64,000 bases of DNA from Hydrogenophaga sp. GTDB lineage: Bacteria; Pseudomonadota; Gammaproteobacteria; Burkholderiales; Burkholderiaceae_C. Made by a program: the position numbers and the translations under genes. The notes beneath the pieces are model-generated. The model was not told the DNA's origin. It was given only the letters and a program-made list of their open reading frames with translations, and did not search any database. Location: assembly GCF_030651625.1 (NCBI RefSeq), contig NZ_JAUSCF010000031.1:248001-312000 (forward strand), read 5' to 3'. Shown here in pieces: positions 1 to 8,861 of this stretch. Numbering within the stretch: position 1 is the first letter of the stretch; each line of letters begins with the position of its first letter.

Positions 1-1
1 C

Positions 2-1600
2 CTGTATTTCAACGGCCAGCAATTTGCCATGGTGGCCGCGCCCACCCGTTCAGGCAAGGGCGTGGGCATTGTGATTCCCAACCTCCTGAGTTACCAGGGA
101 TCGGTGGTGGTGCTCGACATCAAACAGGAAAACTTCGACCTCACCAGCGGCTTCCGGGCCAGGTATGGTCAATCCGTCTACCTCTTCAACCCCTTCGCTG
201 AGGACTTCCGCACCCACCGGTGGAATCCGCTGGGCTACGTGTCGTCCGACCCCAACTTCCGGATCAGCGACCTACAAAGCATCGCGGCCATGTTGTACCC
301 CACGTCCAGCCCGCACAAGGACCCGTTCTGGGCCAACCAGGCACAGAACGCCTTCATGGCCTTTGCCTTGTACGCATTTGAACAGGCGGATTATTTGTCA
401 AAGCGGTTCAAGGCAGACACGTCTGTGGCTGCTCCCACCATGGGCAGTCTGTACCGTTTGGCCTCGGGCCGTGCCGATCAGGACTTCAAGAGCTATCTCA
501 AAGACCTGGCGAGCTGGTTATTGCTGAGCCAGCCGGCGCGAACCGCCTTTGTCACTCTGTTAAGTCAGGCCGATGAAACCTTTGCCAGCATCATGGGCAC
601 GTTCAAGGAGCCGCTGAACCCTTGGCTGAATCCGGTGGTTGACGCTGCTACCACAGTCAATGATTTTGACCTGCGCGAGGTGCGCAAGCGGCGCATGAGC
701 ATCTACGTGGTGATCCAGCCAAACAAACTCGCCGAAAGCCGGTTGATCCTCAACCTGTTCTTCAGCCAGTTGATCAACCAGAACACTCGCGAACTCCCAC
801 AGGCCAACCCGGAGCTGAAACACCAGTGCCTGCTGCTGATGGATGAGTTCACCAGCATCGGCCGGATGGACATCATTGCCAATGCGGTCAGCTTCATGGC
901 CGGCTACAACCTGCGACTGATGCCGATCGTGCAAAGCCTTTCGCAGCTGGAGTCAACCTACGGCCGTGAGGTGGCGCGCACGCTGTTGACCAATCACGCG
1001 CTGCGCATCATTTTTGCGCCACGCGAACAGCAGGACGCCAATGAGTACAGCGAGATGCTGGGCTACACCAGTGTGCGCAAGCGCAGTGTCAGCCGCAGCC
1101 GCTCGCGGGAGTCGAGCTACACACGCAGCGAGAGCGAGGAGCGCCGCGCCCTGATGTTGCCGCAGGAACTCAAGGCTCTGGGCGATGACAAGCAGATCCT
1201 CATTGTGGAAGGCATGGCACAACCGGTGATGTCCCAGAAAATTCGGCACTTCAAAGAAGCCGTTTTCAAACGGCGGGTGGAGCCTCGTGTGGTGCCTCCG
1301 TTGTTGCAGTTAGGCAGTCTGCGTGCCAGTGCAGCCACACCCTCCGGCTTCCCGACGGCTGCTGCGACGGGGCTGCCCCCAGAAAGGGTGATGCAAATGC
1401 AACCCAAGACGCCGCCGCCACCATCGCCAGCCGCTGCGGAGCCGCCTGCCACGGGTGCAGTAACAAGATCTGGAGGCCTTCCCTCCGAATACACCGGACT
1501 GGGCGGCATTGTGGGCGAGTTTGACCGCGCGTTGACGCATGTTCGGGCCTGCACCGCCGGACAGATTTCAGGTTTTTCATCAACGGAGGTTCGTACATGA
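2..1600 (+). CDS. Type IV secretion coupling protein, VirD4/TraG family (5' partial)
   Basis: This is a membrane-associated ATPase that brings DNA or protein substrates to a type IV secretion channel. The gene enters from outside the window, so the N-terminal membrane segments are missing and 532 codons are visible. The Walker A motif APTRSGKG is near the visible start and a Walker B-like LLLMDEFTSIG is near the middle. A Ser/Arg-rich stretch (SRSRSRESSYTRSES) precedes the conserved LMLPQEL segment, and the tail is rich in proline and alanine. The stop overlaps the next start by ATGA, so the two genes are probably translationally coupled. Family membership is clear. Whether the system moves DNA or effector proteins cannot be decided without the missing part of the locus. 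Confidence 0.93.
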   Translation: MYFNGQQFAMVAAPTRSGKGVGIVIPNLLSYQGSVVVLDIKQENFDLTSGFRARYGQSVYLFNPFAEDFRTHRWNPLGYVSSDPNFRISDLQSIAAMLYPTSSPHKDPFWANQAQNAFMAFALYAFEQADYLSKRFKADTSVAAPTMGSLYRLASGRADQDFKSYLKDLASWLLLSQPARTAFVTLLSQADETFASIMGTFKEPLNPWLNPVVDAATTVNDFDLREVRKRRMSIYVVIQPNKLAESRLILNLFFSQLINQNTRELPQANPELKHQCLLLMDEFTSIGRMDIIANAVSFMAGYNLRLMPIVQSLSQLESTYGREVARTLLTNHALRIIFAPREQQDANEYSEMLGYTSVRKRSVSRSRSRESSYTRSESEERRALMLPQELKALGDDKQILIVEGMAQPVMSQKIRHFKEAVFKRRVEPRVVPPLLQLGSLRASAATPSGFPTAAATGLPPERVMQMQPKTPPPPSPAAAEPPATGAVTRSGGLPSEYTGLGGIVGEFDRALTHVRACTAGQISGFSSTEVRT

Positions 1601-2511
1601 GTGCAAGACGTGTTGCATGGCGCATCGCACTCTGGGTAGTGGGATTGGTGCTCGCAGCTGCGGCCACGCTGGGTGCCGCCGTGGCCTACGAGGTGTACGC
1701 CTACCGCTTTCTCCGGGTATGGATGGGCATGGGATTGGCGGGGTTTGAAACAGCCAAAGCGAAGGCACTGAGTGCCGAGCAAAGGGCGGCCTATGAGCAT
1801 GAGTTGTTCGAAGAATTGTCCTTGTGGAACCAGGGTTCCAAGCGGTTCCCTGACGGTCCAGACCTCAAGAGCTTCCAGGAAGCACGCTGTGCTCGCGACG
1901 ACCGCTGGAAGGCCATGGCGAAGGACGGCTTCGAGCTGGCGCACTTGGCACGGCGTGCCTACAACCCCTGTCGCAATCTGGTGTTCAGTTTCAAGGGGCC
2001 CCTGAATCGCCTGCAAAAATTGGCGGAGCAGGGCGATGTGGGGGCCATGTGCATGATGGGGGCGCTGCGCGACGAGCGGCAGGATCTGTCGGGCTTCGAT
2101 GAAGTGACACGAAGGATGCTGGAAGCAGGAGCAGCAAAGGGGCACCCTGAGTGCCTTTGGAGGATGGCGCAGCGGACCTACCCAGGTATTGGCGGCGACA
2201 AGGCGCAGGTGGAATCCAGTCTGTCGATGGCAGCTCGCGCGGCATCTGCAGGGGCGTACCGCGCGGCGGCACATCTGGCAAGTCATTTTCGAGCTCTAAG
2301 CAGAACGGACCTGCGTTATGTCGGGCGAGCGTATTGTTGGTCGGTCATTCACGACCAAAGTGCTTCCATTGACTCAGGGGCGACCATGGTTTACCAGACC
2401 TATCTCGTTACCGCGCGCGCGGACGGCAACCCGGCACTTGAGTCCACGCTGTTGGAACTCAAGGCAGGCTCGCATGACGCCCCAAGCTGCATTGCTCTTG
2501 GCTGGCACTGA
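1597..2511 (+). CDS. Membrane-anchored Sel1-like repeat protein
   Basis: This 304-residue protein has one hydrophobic N-terminal helix (about residues 8-30, VVGLVLAAAATLGAAVAYEV) that should anchor it in the inner membrane. The middle holds degenerate Sel1/TPR-like units (AEQGDVGAMCMMGAL, AAKGHPECLWRMAQR, AASAGAYRAAAHLAS), which normally mediate protein-protein contacts. It overlaps the coupling-protein stop by four bases and lies 11 bp before the next gene, so the three probably form one operon. A scaffold or accessory role in the secretion system is inferred from position only. I do not recognise a named family. Confidence 0.72.
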   Translation: MSARRVAWRIALWVVGLVLAAAATLGAAVAYEVYAYRFLRVWMGMGLAGFETAKAKALSAEQRAAYEHELFEELSLWNQGSKRFPDGPDLKSFQEARCARDDRWKAMAKDGFELAHLARRAYNPCRNLVFSFKGPLNRLQKLAEQGDVGAMCMMGALRDERQDLSGFDEVTRRMLEAGAAKGHPECLWRMAQRTYPGIGGDKAQVESSLSMAARAASAGAYRAAAHLASHFRALSRTDLRYVGRAYCWSVIHDQSASIDSGATMVYQTYLVTARADGNPALESTLLELKAGSHDAPSCIALGWH

Positions 2512-2522
2512 GGAAGACATCA

Positions 2523-4262
2523 ATGGACAAAGATGCGTTGATGCAGGGTTGGCGCGCGCACGGCAAGCGCTTGCAAAACGCCGTCGAGCTTGCAGTGTCT
2601 ACTGGTCGCCCCAAAGCAGGGCTGGAGGCCGCCGCCGAACTCAACCGATTCCTCGATCATCCCCGCGACCTGATGAGACTGGACGCCGAGGCAGACAGAC
2701 ATCTGTCCGCGCGCAATGCACAAGGCGAATGGCGGGTCAATGGCTACGATCGGGTGGCTCTACAGGCGCACCGGGAGCGCTTGGCCAACGAGCACCAGTG
2801 GTTCATGGAATACAAGCAGGAAAGCGGGATTTCGCCAGTGTATCCAGCCAAGGTCAGCCATGGCGCTCAAGTCAGTGAACTGTCGGAGGATGGTCGATCG
2901 GTGATCATGCGATGGGACACCCGAACCCTTCCTGGTTTGATCCGTCAAGGCTGGGAGGACTTGAAGTCCGAGGCACCGCAGGTGGTACAGAGCATTCGCC
3001 AGACGTGGGTTGACCGCGGCCCCAGCGACCGCACTTTGTACGAGTTGTGTGTGAGTCTGAACCGGACCGCAGTTGGTGCTCTGGGTGGATTCACCGCGCC
3101 GATAACCAGAGCGGGCGTGGCGGGGCACTTGTCCAACGATGTCTGGGGTGAGGCCGCTGGAATGGCGGCTCAGAAACCCATCGAACAGAAATGCCGGCTG
3201 GCCATTCCACGCAGTGCTCCTTCCCTGGCCGATTGGCATCGCCAGGTGATCGGAGCGGCACCAGAGGGGCACGGTCTGCAGATTCACGAAGGTGAGGCGG
3301 TGGCCCATGTGGATGTCCCGGCCACGTGGTTCGCTTCCCATGCGGTGGCCGACGAACTGGCCACGAGAACGGCACATGGTCAGCTACTGCCTCAGGAAGC
3401 GCAGACCGTCCTGCAGCAGGTGACAGAACCGAAAACAGGCATGGCAGGGATCTGGCCAGACCTGCTGGCACAGCAGGCTCAACGGGAGAGAGCCGCCTCG
3501 CAGAACCTTCAAGAGCACACCCACACCGCCGCCGATATGTCCGGTCGCGCATGGGTGGCGGATTCACCCATGCTGTCGCCCGTACAGAAGGCCAACTTTC
3601 ATGAACTGGTGAATCACTTCGAAACGCCGCTGTCCCAGTTGACGGCCCAGGACCGGCGACTATCGGAGCAGGTGATGGCCTTGCACTATGTGGACGAAGT
3701 GTCGGTGCATGGCGGCATGGACGAGTCGGTGGCTGCCAAGCTCGCCGCGCTGAATCGAGCTGTGCACGCGCCTTCTGGGCAAGCAGCCACCATTCAGGCA
3801 CCGTCTGGCGGGGTTCTCCATCTTGAGCCTCAGCACTGGCCCGATGGCTTGTCTGCCCACCGGCAGGCTTTGAATCAGGCATTGGCACCGGTATTGGAAG
3901 GAAAAGAGGGGCATGACCAATGGACCCATGAACAGACCCAGCGGTTGCAAGCCTATGCGCTGCGCACAACCGTGCATCACCATTTGGGTCCCGACTTCAA
4001 CGGCGCCTGGCTGAGCCATGATGGGCAGCGCGTCGGGGTGCTGGATTCGGTTGGTGTGCTGCGCGACTTTGCAGTGGCCGACGCAATGAAACAAAGTCCC
4101 CAGCAAAGCTGGTCAGATGCGGCAAGCAGCTGGGAAGCTGTGGCACATGGAGCGACCGTGGCACGCGCAACAGGCAAAGATCGTGCTGTGTCGGAAGTTT
4201 CACGTTCCTCTGGCGCAAACGCCGCTGAACCCAGATCGGCGGAATCGGTTTCTCAATCATAG
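2523..4262 (+). CDS. Hypothetical protein with XVIPCD-like C-terminus; candidate T4SS substrate
   Basis: This 579-residue, glutamine/alanine-rich soluble protein has no signal peptide or membrane segment. I recognise no enzymatic motif in the N-terminal two thirds. From about residue 440 on, it has a block resembling the Xanthomonadales VirD4-interacting conserved domain: a helical stretch ending QRLQAYALRTTVHHHL, then WLSHDGQRVGVLD (compare VLS-DG-VFAVQ), then ADAMKQSPQQSW (compare TA-A--TPVEQSF). Such domains recruit cargo to VirD4, and a VirD4-family gene is two genes upstream. The tail after about residue 550 is low-complexity. The likeness was judged by eye and the function is unproven. 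An accessory conjugation protein is the main alternative. Confidence 0.6.
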   Translation: MDKDALMQGWRAHGKRLQNAVELAVSTGRPKAGLEAAAELNRFLDHPRDLMRLDAEADRHLSARNAQGEWRVNGYDRVALQAHRERLANEHQWFMEYKQESGISPVYPAKVSHGAQVSELSEDGRSVIMRWDTRTLPGLIRQGWEDLKSEAPQVVQSIRQTWVDRGPSDRTLYELCVSLNRTAVGALGGFTAPITRAGVAGHLSNDVWGEAAGMAAQKPIEQKCRLAIPRSAPSLADWHRQVIGAAPEGHGLQIHEGEAVAHVDVPATWFASHAVADELATRTAHGQLLPQEAQTVLQQVTEPKTGMAGIWPDLLAQQAQRERAASQNLQEHTHTAADMSGRAWVADSPMLSPVQKANFHELVNHFETPLSQLTAQDRRLSEQVMALHYVDEVSVHGGMDESVAAKLAALNRAVHAPSGQAATIQAPSGGVLHLEPQHWPDGLSAHRQALNQALAPVLEGKEGHDQWTHEQTQRLQAYALRTTVHHHLGPDFNGAWLSHDGQRVGVLDSVGVLRDFAVADAMKQSPQQSWSDAASSWEAVAHGATVARATGKDRAVSEVSRSSGANAAEPRSAESVSQS

Positions 4263-4433
4263 GAACCATGTTGAGCGCATTCCGCAATGGAATGGATCGT
4301 CCTTTGTCGCACCGGGAAAATGCAAAAGGTGTGAAGTCGGTGGGTCGGTGGTGAGCACGCCATAAAATGCGTGATCGCTGTTCAGCGCCTTACTGCCCTT
4401 CAGGTGTGTACGCACCCTTACCAATCTCCCCCC

Positions 4434-5777
4434 ATGACACGCACCTATTTCGGCACCGACGGCATTCGAGGCACCGTGGGCCAACCCCCGATCACGCCCG
4501 ATTTCGTTTTGCGCCTCGCTCATGCCGTCGGCCGCGTGCTCAAGCGCACCGAGGCACACCCCACAGTGCTGATCGGCAAAGACACGCGCATTTCTGGCTA
4601 CATGCTGGAGAGTGCGCTGGAGAGTGGCTTCAACTCGGCCGGGGTGGACGTGGTGCTGCTGGGGCCGGTGCCCACGCCTGCGGTGGCTTACCTCACCCGT
4701 GCTCAGCGCGCCAGCCTCGGCGTGGTGATTTCGGCCAGTCACAACCCGTTTGCGGACAACGGCATCAAGTTTTTCAGCGCACAGGGCACGAAGCTCACCG
4801 ATGAGTGGGAGCAGGCGGTGGAGGCCACGCTGGCAGAAGACCCGGTGTGGGTGGATTCGGCAGGCCTGGGCAAGACGCGGCGGCTGGATGACGCGGCTGG
4901 CCGTTACATCGAGTTCTGCAAAAGCACCTGCTCGCACCTTTTTTCGCTCAAGGGCCTGAAGATCGTGGTCGATGGAGCCAACGGAGCGGCTTACAACATT
5001 GCCCCTGACGTGTTCCACGAGTTGGGTGCCGAGGTGGTGCGCATTGGCTGTTCACCTGATGGCCTGAACATCAACCACAACGTGGGTGCCACGCACCCAC
5101 AAGCGCTGGTGGAAGCCGTGAAGCAGCACGGGGCAGACTACGGCGTGGCACTGGATGGTGATGCCGACCGGCTGCAGATGGTGGACGCCAGCGGCCGGTT
5201 GTTCAATGGCGATGAGCTGCTGTACCTGATCGCTGCCGATCGGATCGCGCGTGACATTGATGTGCCCGGCGTGGTGGGCACGCTCATGACCAACAAGGCC
5301 GTGGAAGTGGCCTTCCGCAACAAGGGCGTGAAGTTTGTGCGCGCCAAGGTGGGTGACCGCTACGTGCTGGAAGAACTCGAACGCCATGGCTGGACGCTGG
5401 GCGGGGAGGGCTCCGGCCACATTCTGGTGCTGGACCGGCACACCACGGGCGACGGGCTGGTGTCTGCGCTGCAGGTGCTGCATGCTTGTGTGGACAGCGG
5501 CAAGACCATGGCACAACTGCTGGCAGAAGTGACGCTGTTTCCGCAAACGCTCATCAATGTGAGACTGAAGCCGGGGCAGGACTGGCGCATCAACACCCGC
5601 CTGGCAGAAGAAACCCGAGCGGTGGAGGCCGAGCTGGGCGATTCGGGGCGGGTGCTGATTCGACCCAGCGGTACGGAGCCGCTGTTGCGCGTGATGGTGG
5701 AAGCCAGCGATGCGCACCAGTCGCGCAGCTTTGCCGAGCGGCTGGTGGACGCGGTCAAGAGTCAGGTCCCCGCATGA
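4434..5777 (+). CDS. glmM: Phosphoglucosamine mutase GlmM
   Basis: GlmM converts glucosamine-6-phosphate to glucosamine-1-phosphate for UDP-GlcNAc, the precursor of peptidoglycan and lipid A. The 447-residue protein begins [13 protein letters not shown], the usual start; an in-frame ATG 63 bases upstream would add a non-conserved extension. The phosphoserine loop is ISASHNP with Ser102, the metal loop is DGDADR, and the C-terminal phosphate-binding loop is RPSGTEP. Its stop overlaps the next ATG (ATGA). In many relatives glmM follows ftsH-folP, but here a secretion locus lies upstream, so it should need a promoter in 4263-4433. That gap shows only a weak CATAAAAT element near 4361. Confidence 0.98.
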   Translation: MTRTYFGTDGIRGTVGQPPITPDFVLRLAHAVGRVLKRTEAHPTVLIGKDTRISGYMLESALESGFNSAGVDVVLLGPVPTPAVAYLTRAQRASLGVVISASHNPFADNGIKFFSAQGTKLTDEWEQAVEATLAEDPVWVDSAGLGKTRRLDDAAGRYIEFCKSTCSHLFSLKGLKIVVDGANGAAYNIAPDVFHELGAEVVRIGCSPDGLNINHNVGATHPQALVEAVKQHGADYGVALDGDADRLQMVDASGRLFNGDELLYLIAADRIARDIDVPGVVGTLMTNKAVEVAFRNKGVKFVRAKVGDRYVLEELERHGWTLGGEGSGHILVLDRHTTGDGLVSALQVLHACVDSGKTMAQLLAEVTLFPQTLINVRLKPGQDWRINTRLAEETRAVEAELGDSGRVLIRPSGTEPLLRVMVEASDAHQSRSFAERLVDAVKSQVPA

Positions 5778-6277
5778 GCATTGCGCTGAATGCCCAAGTC
5801 AAGATCGTGCGGGCCGACTACGCCGACACTGCTCACGCCGCTGCACTGGTGATGCTGCTCGACGCGTACGCGAGCGACCCCGCAGGTGGCGGCGAGCCGC
5901 TGACGGACTTCGCCAAAGCCAACCTGGTGCACGAACTGGCCTTGCGACCACAGGCCTACAGCGTGCTCGCTTTCGATGGTACGGCGCCCGTGGGGCTGGT
6001 CAATTGCATCGAGGGTTTTTCGACCTTTGCCTGCAAGCCGCTGGTGAATGTGCATGACGTGGCGGTGCTGGCCAGCCACCGAGGCCGTGGCATTGCCGAG
6101 CTGATGCTGGCCGAGGCAGAAAGCGTCGCGCGCGAGCGCGGCGCGGTGAAGATGACGCTGGAAGTGCTGTCCGGCAACGGCGGTGCGCTGCGGTTGTACG
6201 AGCGCGTCGGTTTCGCCGGCTACCAGCTGGACCCGGCCATGGGCACGGCGCGGTTCATGCAGAAGTGGCTGTATTGA
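5774..6277 (+). CDS. GNAT family N-acetyltransferase
   Basis: This 167-residue single-domain acetyltransferase has the acetyl-CoA pyrophosphate-binding loop [10 protein letters not shown] (Q/RxxGxA/G type) near residue 100, followed by the [19 protein letters not shown] segment that closes the GNAT fold. The ATG at 5774 overlaps the glmM stop, so it is probably translated from the glmM mRNA. The acceptor is unknown. Co-transcription with glmM might suggest an amino-sugar or cell-wall substrate, but that is inference. Substrates of such proteins are rarely predictable from sequence. Confidence 0.85.
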   Translation: MSIALNAQVKIVRADYADTAHAAALVMLLDAYASDPAGGGEPLTDFAKANLVHELALRPQAYSVLAFDGTAPVGLVNCIEGFSTFACKPLVNVHDVAVLASHRGRGIAELMLAEAESVARERGAVKMTLEVLSGNGGALRLYERVGFAGYQLDPAMGTARFMQKWLY

Positions 6278-6293
6278 AGCCTGCGCACGCAGA

Positions 6294-7496
6294 TCAATAG
6301 AGCAGGTGGCGCTGGCGCTCTGCCGACCAGGCTTCTTCATCCGGGCGTGTGATCGCTTCCAGGTCTGCCGGTTTGGCCGTGGGATCGTCGACCCATTCCC
6401 TCAGCGCCGGCCCGCCGTTGATGAGATCGATGGCCAGACGGTCGTGTTCGTACTCGTAGGGAAAGTCGCGCCACAGCGGGTACCCGGGCGCCTGCAAGCG
6501 CAGCGCCTTGAAAGCCAGGGCCTGCAGACGCCAGGGTTTGAAGGCGTGGTGGTCGTAGTGCCGAGGGTCTTCCACATGGATCTGCACACCCGCGCAGAGC
6601 TTGCCCACGTGTTTGTGGAAGGTGGGCTCGAAGAAACATTCACGCAGCACGCAGCCTTGCAGCCATTCGGGTGCCATTTTGCGCATGTCGTGCATCAACC
6701 GACTGGCGTCCATATCGGGTGCGCCAAACAATTCCAGCGGTCGCGTGGTGCCACGACCTTCTGACAAGGTGGTGCCCTCCAGCATGACCGTGCCCGCGTA
6801 GGCGCGGGCCATCCACAGGTTGGCGGCGTTCGGGCTGGGATTGACCCAGGTGCGTTCGGTGGGCCAGCCGAAACCGGGCGCGTCATCAGGCTGCCAGCCT
6901 TCCATGGCTATGACGCGGTAGTCCAGATCCAGCTCCAGCGTGGAGATGAACCAGTGGCCCAGTTCACCCATGGTCATGCCGTGGCGCATGGGCATGGGGC
7001 CGGCACCCACAAAACTCTCCCAGCCCGGGCGCAGCATGAGGCCTTCCACTGGCCGGCCGGCAGGGTTGGGCCGGTCCAGCACCCAGACGGCCTTGCCCGT
7101 GCGGGCAGCGGCTTCCAGCACATAGCGCAGCGTGGTGATGAAGGTGTAGATGCGGCAACCCAGATCTTGCAGGTCGACCAGCAACACGTCAAAGCTTTCC
7201 AGCATGGCGTCGGTGGGCCGACGCACCTCGCCATACAGGCTGAACACGGGAATGCCCAGGTGCGGGTCTGCGTAGTCGGGCGACTCGACCATGTTGTCCT
7301 GCTTGTCACCGCGCAAGCCGTGCTGAGGGCCGAAGGCTGCCGTCAGGCGCACGTCGGGCAGGGCGGCCAGGGCATCCAGCGTGTGGGTTAGGTCACGGGT
7401 GACAGAGGCCGGGTGAGCCAGCAAGGCCACGCGGCGGCCAGCGAGTGGCGCGCGAAGGTCGGGTTCAGCGAGGAAGCGTTCGATGCCGAATTTCAT
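6294..7496 (-). CDS. NamZ-type exo-beta-N-acetylmuramidase (DUF1343)
   Basis: This 400-residue protein matches the DUF1343 family, whose characterised member NamZ removes terminal MurNAc from peptidoglycan fragments. Recognisable blocks are the N-terminal VALLAHPASV, AFGPQHGLRG, the pair PVFSLYGEVRRPT and LLVDLQDLGCRIYTF, then WVLDRPNPAGR and EGTTLSEGRGT. No signal peptide is visible from the chosen start (MKFGIERFLAEP), so the enzyme is predicted to be cytoplasmic and to act in recycling. A longer start at 7604 would add arginine/proline-rich sequence unlike the family. The gene converges with the acetyltransferase gene, 16 bp away. Confidence 0.85.
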   Translation of the reverse strand: MKFGIERFLAEPDLRAPLAGRRVALLAHPASVTRDLTHTLDALAALPDVRLTAAFGPQHGLRGDKQDNMVESPDYADPHLGIPVFSLYGEVRRPTDAMLESFDVLLVDLQDLGCRIYTFITTLRYVLEAAARTGKAVWVLDRPNPAGRPVEGLMLRPGWESFVGAGPMPMRHGMTMGELGHWFISTLELDLDYRVIAMEGWQPDDAPGFGWPTERTWVNPSPNAANLWMARAYAGTVMLEGTTLSEGRGTTRPLELFGAPDMDASRLMHDMRKMAPEWLQGCVLRECFFEPTFHKHVGKLCAGVQIHVEDPRHYDHHAFKPWRLQALAFKALRLQAPGYPLWRDFPYEYEHDRLAIDLINGGPALREWVDDPTAKPADLEAITRPDEEAWSAERQRHLLY

Positions 7497-7536
7497 GTGA
7501 TGTCGAGATGGGAGTGGCGTGGGCGTGCGGGGCCGG

Positions 7537-8187
7537 CTATGCGTTGGGCTTCGGAGGGATCTGCAGGGCAAATCCCTGGCGGTTGTGAAAATCAGGCTTG
7601 GCACAGGGGTGGCGCAGTGCCCAGTAGGTCAGCTCGTGATCCCTGGATTCAATCACGGCAGTCAAACCGACATCCAGCGTCTCACGGGAGCCGGTTGACC
7701 GAAGCGCTGCCACTGGAATACAGGCTTCGAGCACGAAGGCATCCGGGAAGCAATGCCACGCTACCGATGGCTGGGAATTGGATGTCGTTGCCTGCGCGGA
7801 CTCTGAAACTGTATCGCGCACACGTTCGTCGCTGAACAGGTAGCTTGCCCACTGGCCCGAGGGGGAAAAATTGAACTCCTGATAGGCGAGGGAACCGCTC
7901 GGTCCGACAAATGCTTCAAAGCAGGTGTGTTGCCACAGGCCGTCAGCGGGTCCTGGCGCCACAGGTGTCGGGATGAGCAATGCATCAAGATCGCCTCGCA
8001 GTTCATAGCGAAGACTCCAACCTCCACCCGGCAGATTCGTCGCGGCTTCCACCGACACCGTGATCGACAAAGAAAAGCCACCCGGCATGGCAGGGTGGCT
8101 GATCAGTGGCTGCGATGGGACCAGCCAGCGCGCAGCTTCAATGCGTCGGGCGGATGGGGTTGGGCAAAGCGATGTCACAGGCGCCAT
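7537..8187 (-). CDS. DOMON-like domain-containing protein
   Basis: This 216-residue protein has the conserved blocks of bacterial DOMON-like proteins: LWQHTCFEAFVG, YQEFNFSPSGQWASY, and a C-terminal block with LDVGLTAVIE, LTYWALRHP and KPDFHNRQGFAL. DOMON folds are beta-sandwiches related to carbohydrate- and haem-binding modules, but the cytoplasmic bacterial family has no established function. There is no signal peptide. It is transcribed towards the NamZ gene with 40 bp between them, which may indicate a shared transcript. The start is uncertain because a shorter version could begin at an internal methionine near residue 34. Confidence 0.78.
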   Translation of the reverse strand: MAPVTSLCPTPSARRIEAARWLVPSQPLISHPAMPGGFSLSITVSVEAATNLPGGGWSLRYELRGDLDALLIPTPVAPGPADGLWQHTCFEAFVGPSGSLAYQEFNFSPSGQWASYLFSDERVRDTVSESAQATTSNSQPSVAWHCFPDAFVLEACIPVAALRSTGSRETLDVGLTAVIESRDHELTYWALRHPCAKPDFHNRQGFALQIPPKPNA

Positions 8188-8210
8188 TCTGGCAGGCGCC
8201 GAGCTTCAGT

Positions 8211-8681
8211 TCATGGCTGGTAGCAACGACCGCTGGGGTCCACTTCGATGCGGATCAATTGACTGCCGCCTCTGCCCCAGTCGTTGCCACCGGTGAAGGT
8301 CAGACAGCCTTCACCCCTGTAGAACGTGATCATGCGGCGCGCATCGGTGCCGAAATAGAACGGAATCCAGCGCTTGCCGGTTTCGTGGGCATGCATGGCG
8401 TCAGGAATGCCGATCAGGCGCTGAACAGGCAGTGCCTCCATACCGATCTGCAGTTGGGCAAAGCGGCTACCCGGGGCGGCAGTGCCCACGATTTCGCCTT
8501 CGAACGAGCCGTCTTTGGAGGGAACGATGCGCCTTTCACCCGTCCCGACCGTGCCTGCGGTGCTGGCTGCTCCCGGGTTGGAAGCAGAGGGTCTTGCAGG
8601 TTCGTCCAATGACACGGTGGCACAGCCCGCCACCAGTGAAGCCACGAGGATCAACGGAAAACAAAGGCGAATGGCATGCAT
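8211..8681 (-). CDS. Putative lipoprotein
   Basis: This 156-residue exported protein has a type II signal peptide with a hydrophobic core and the lipobox LVAGC, so it should be lipidated at Cys20. After a low-complexity linker there is a small domain containing GSRFAQLQIGM, RLIGIPDAMHAHETGKRWIPFYFG and RIEVDPSGRC, which resembles the BamE/SmpA-type fold (short two-layer outer-membrane lipoprotein domains). That likeness is by eye only. It sits 23 bp upstream of the DOMON-like gene on the same strand. Confidence 0.75.
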   Translation of the reverse strand: MHAIRLCFPLILVASLVAGCATVSLDEPARPSASNPGAASTAGTVGTGERRIVPSKDGSFEGEIVGTAAPGSRFAQLQIGMEALPVQRLIGIPDAMHAHETGKRWIPFYFGTDARRMITFYRGEGCLTFTGGNDWGRGGSQLIRIEVDPSGRCYQP

Positions 8682-8861
8682 GCAGGAGGGTCCTTGAAGG
8701 TGCTTTTGGGTGGGCGGGTGAGCTTGCAGATTCGTGGTTGCTCATGGCCTGTCGGGCAGGTTGACCCACCATTTTAGGGAGTGTGGGGCTGTATGACGCC
8801 GATCACCGCCCCACGGAAGTAACAGTCTGCAGCGTTGGCTGCAGGGTGAATCCCGCCAGCC

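Noticed and set aside
1117..2286. A 389-codon antisense frame across the coupling protein and Sel1-like genes
   Set aside because: It is rich in Cys, Arg and His as expected of a shadow frame, and the opposite strand has coherent domains and coupled starts.
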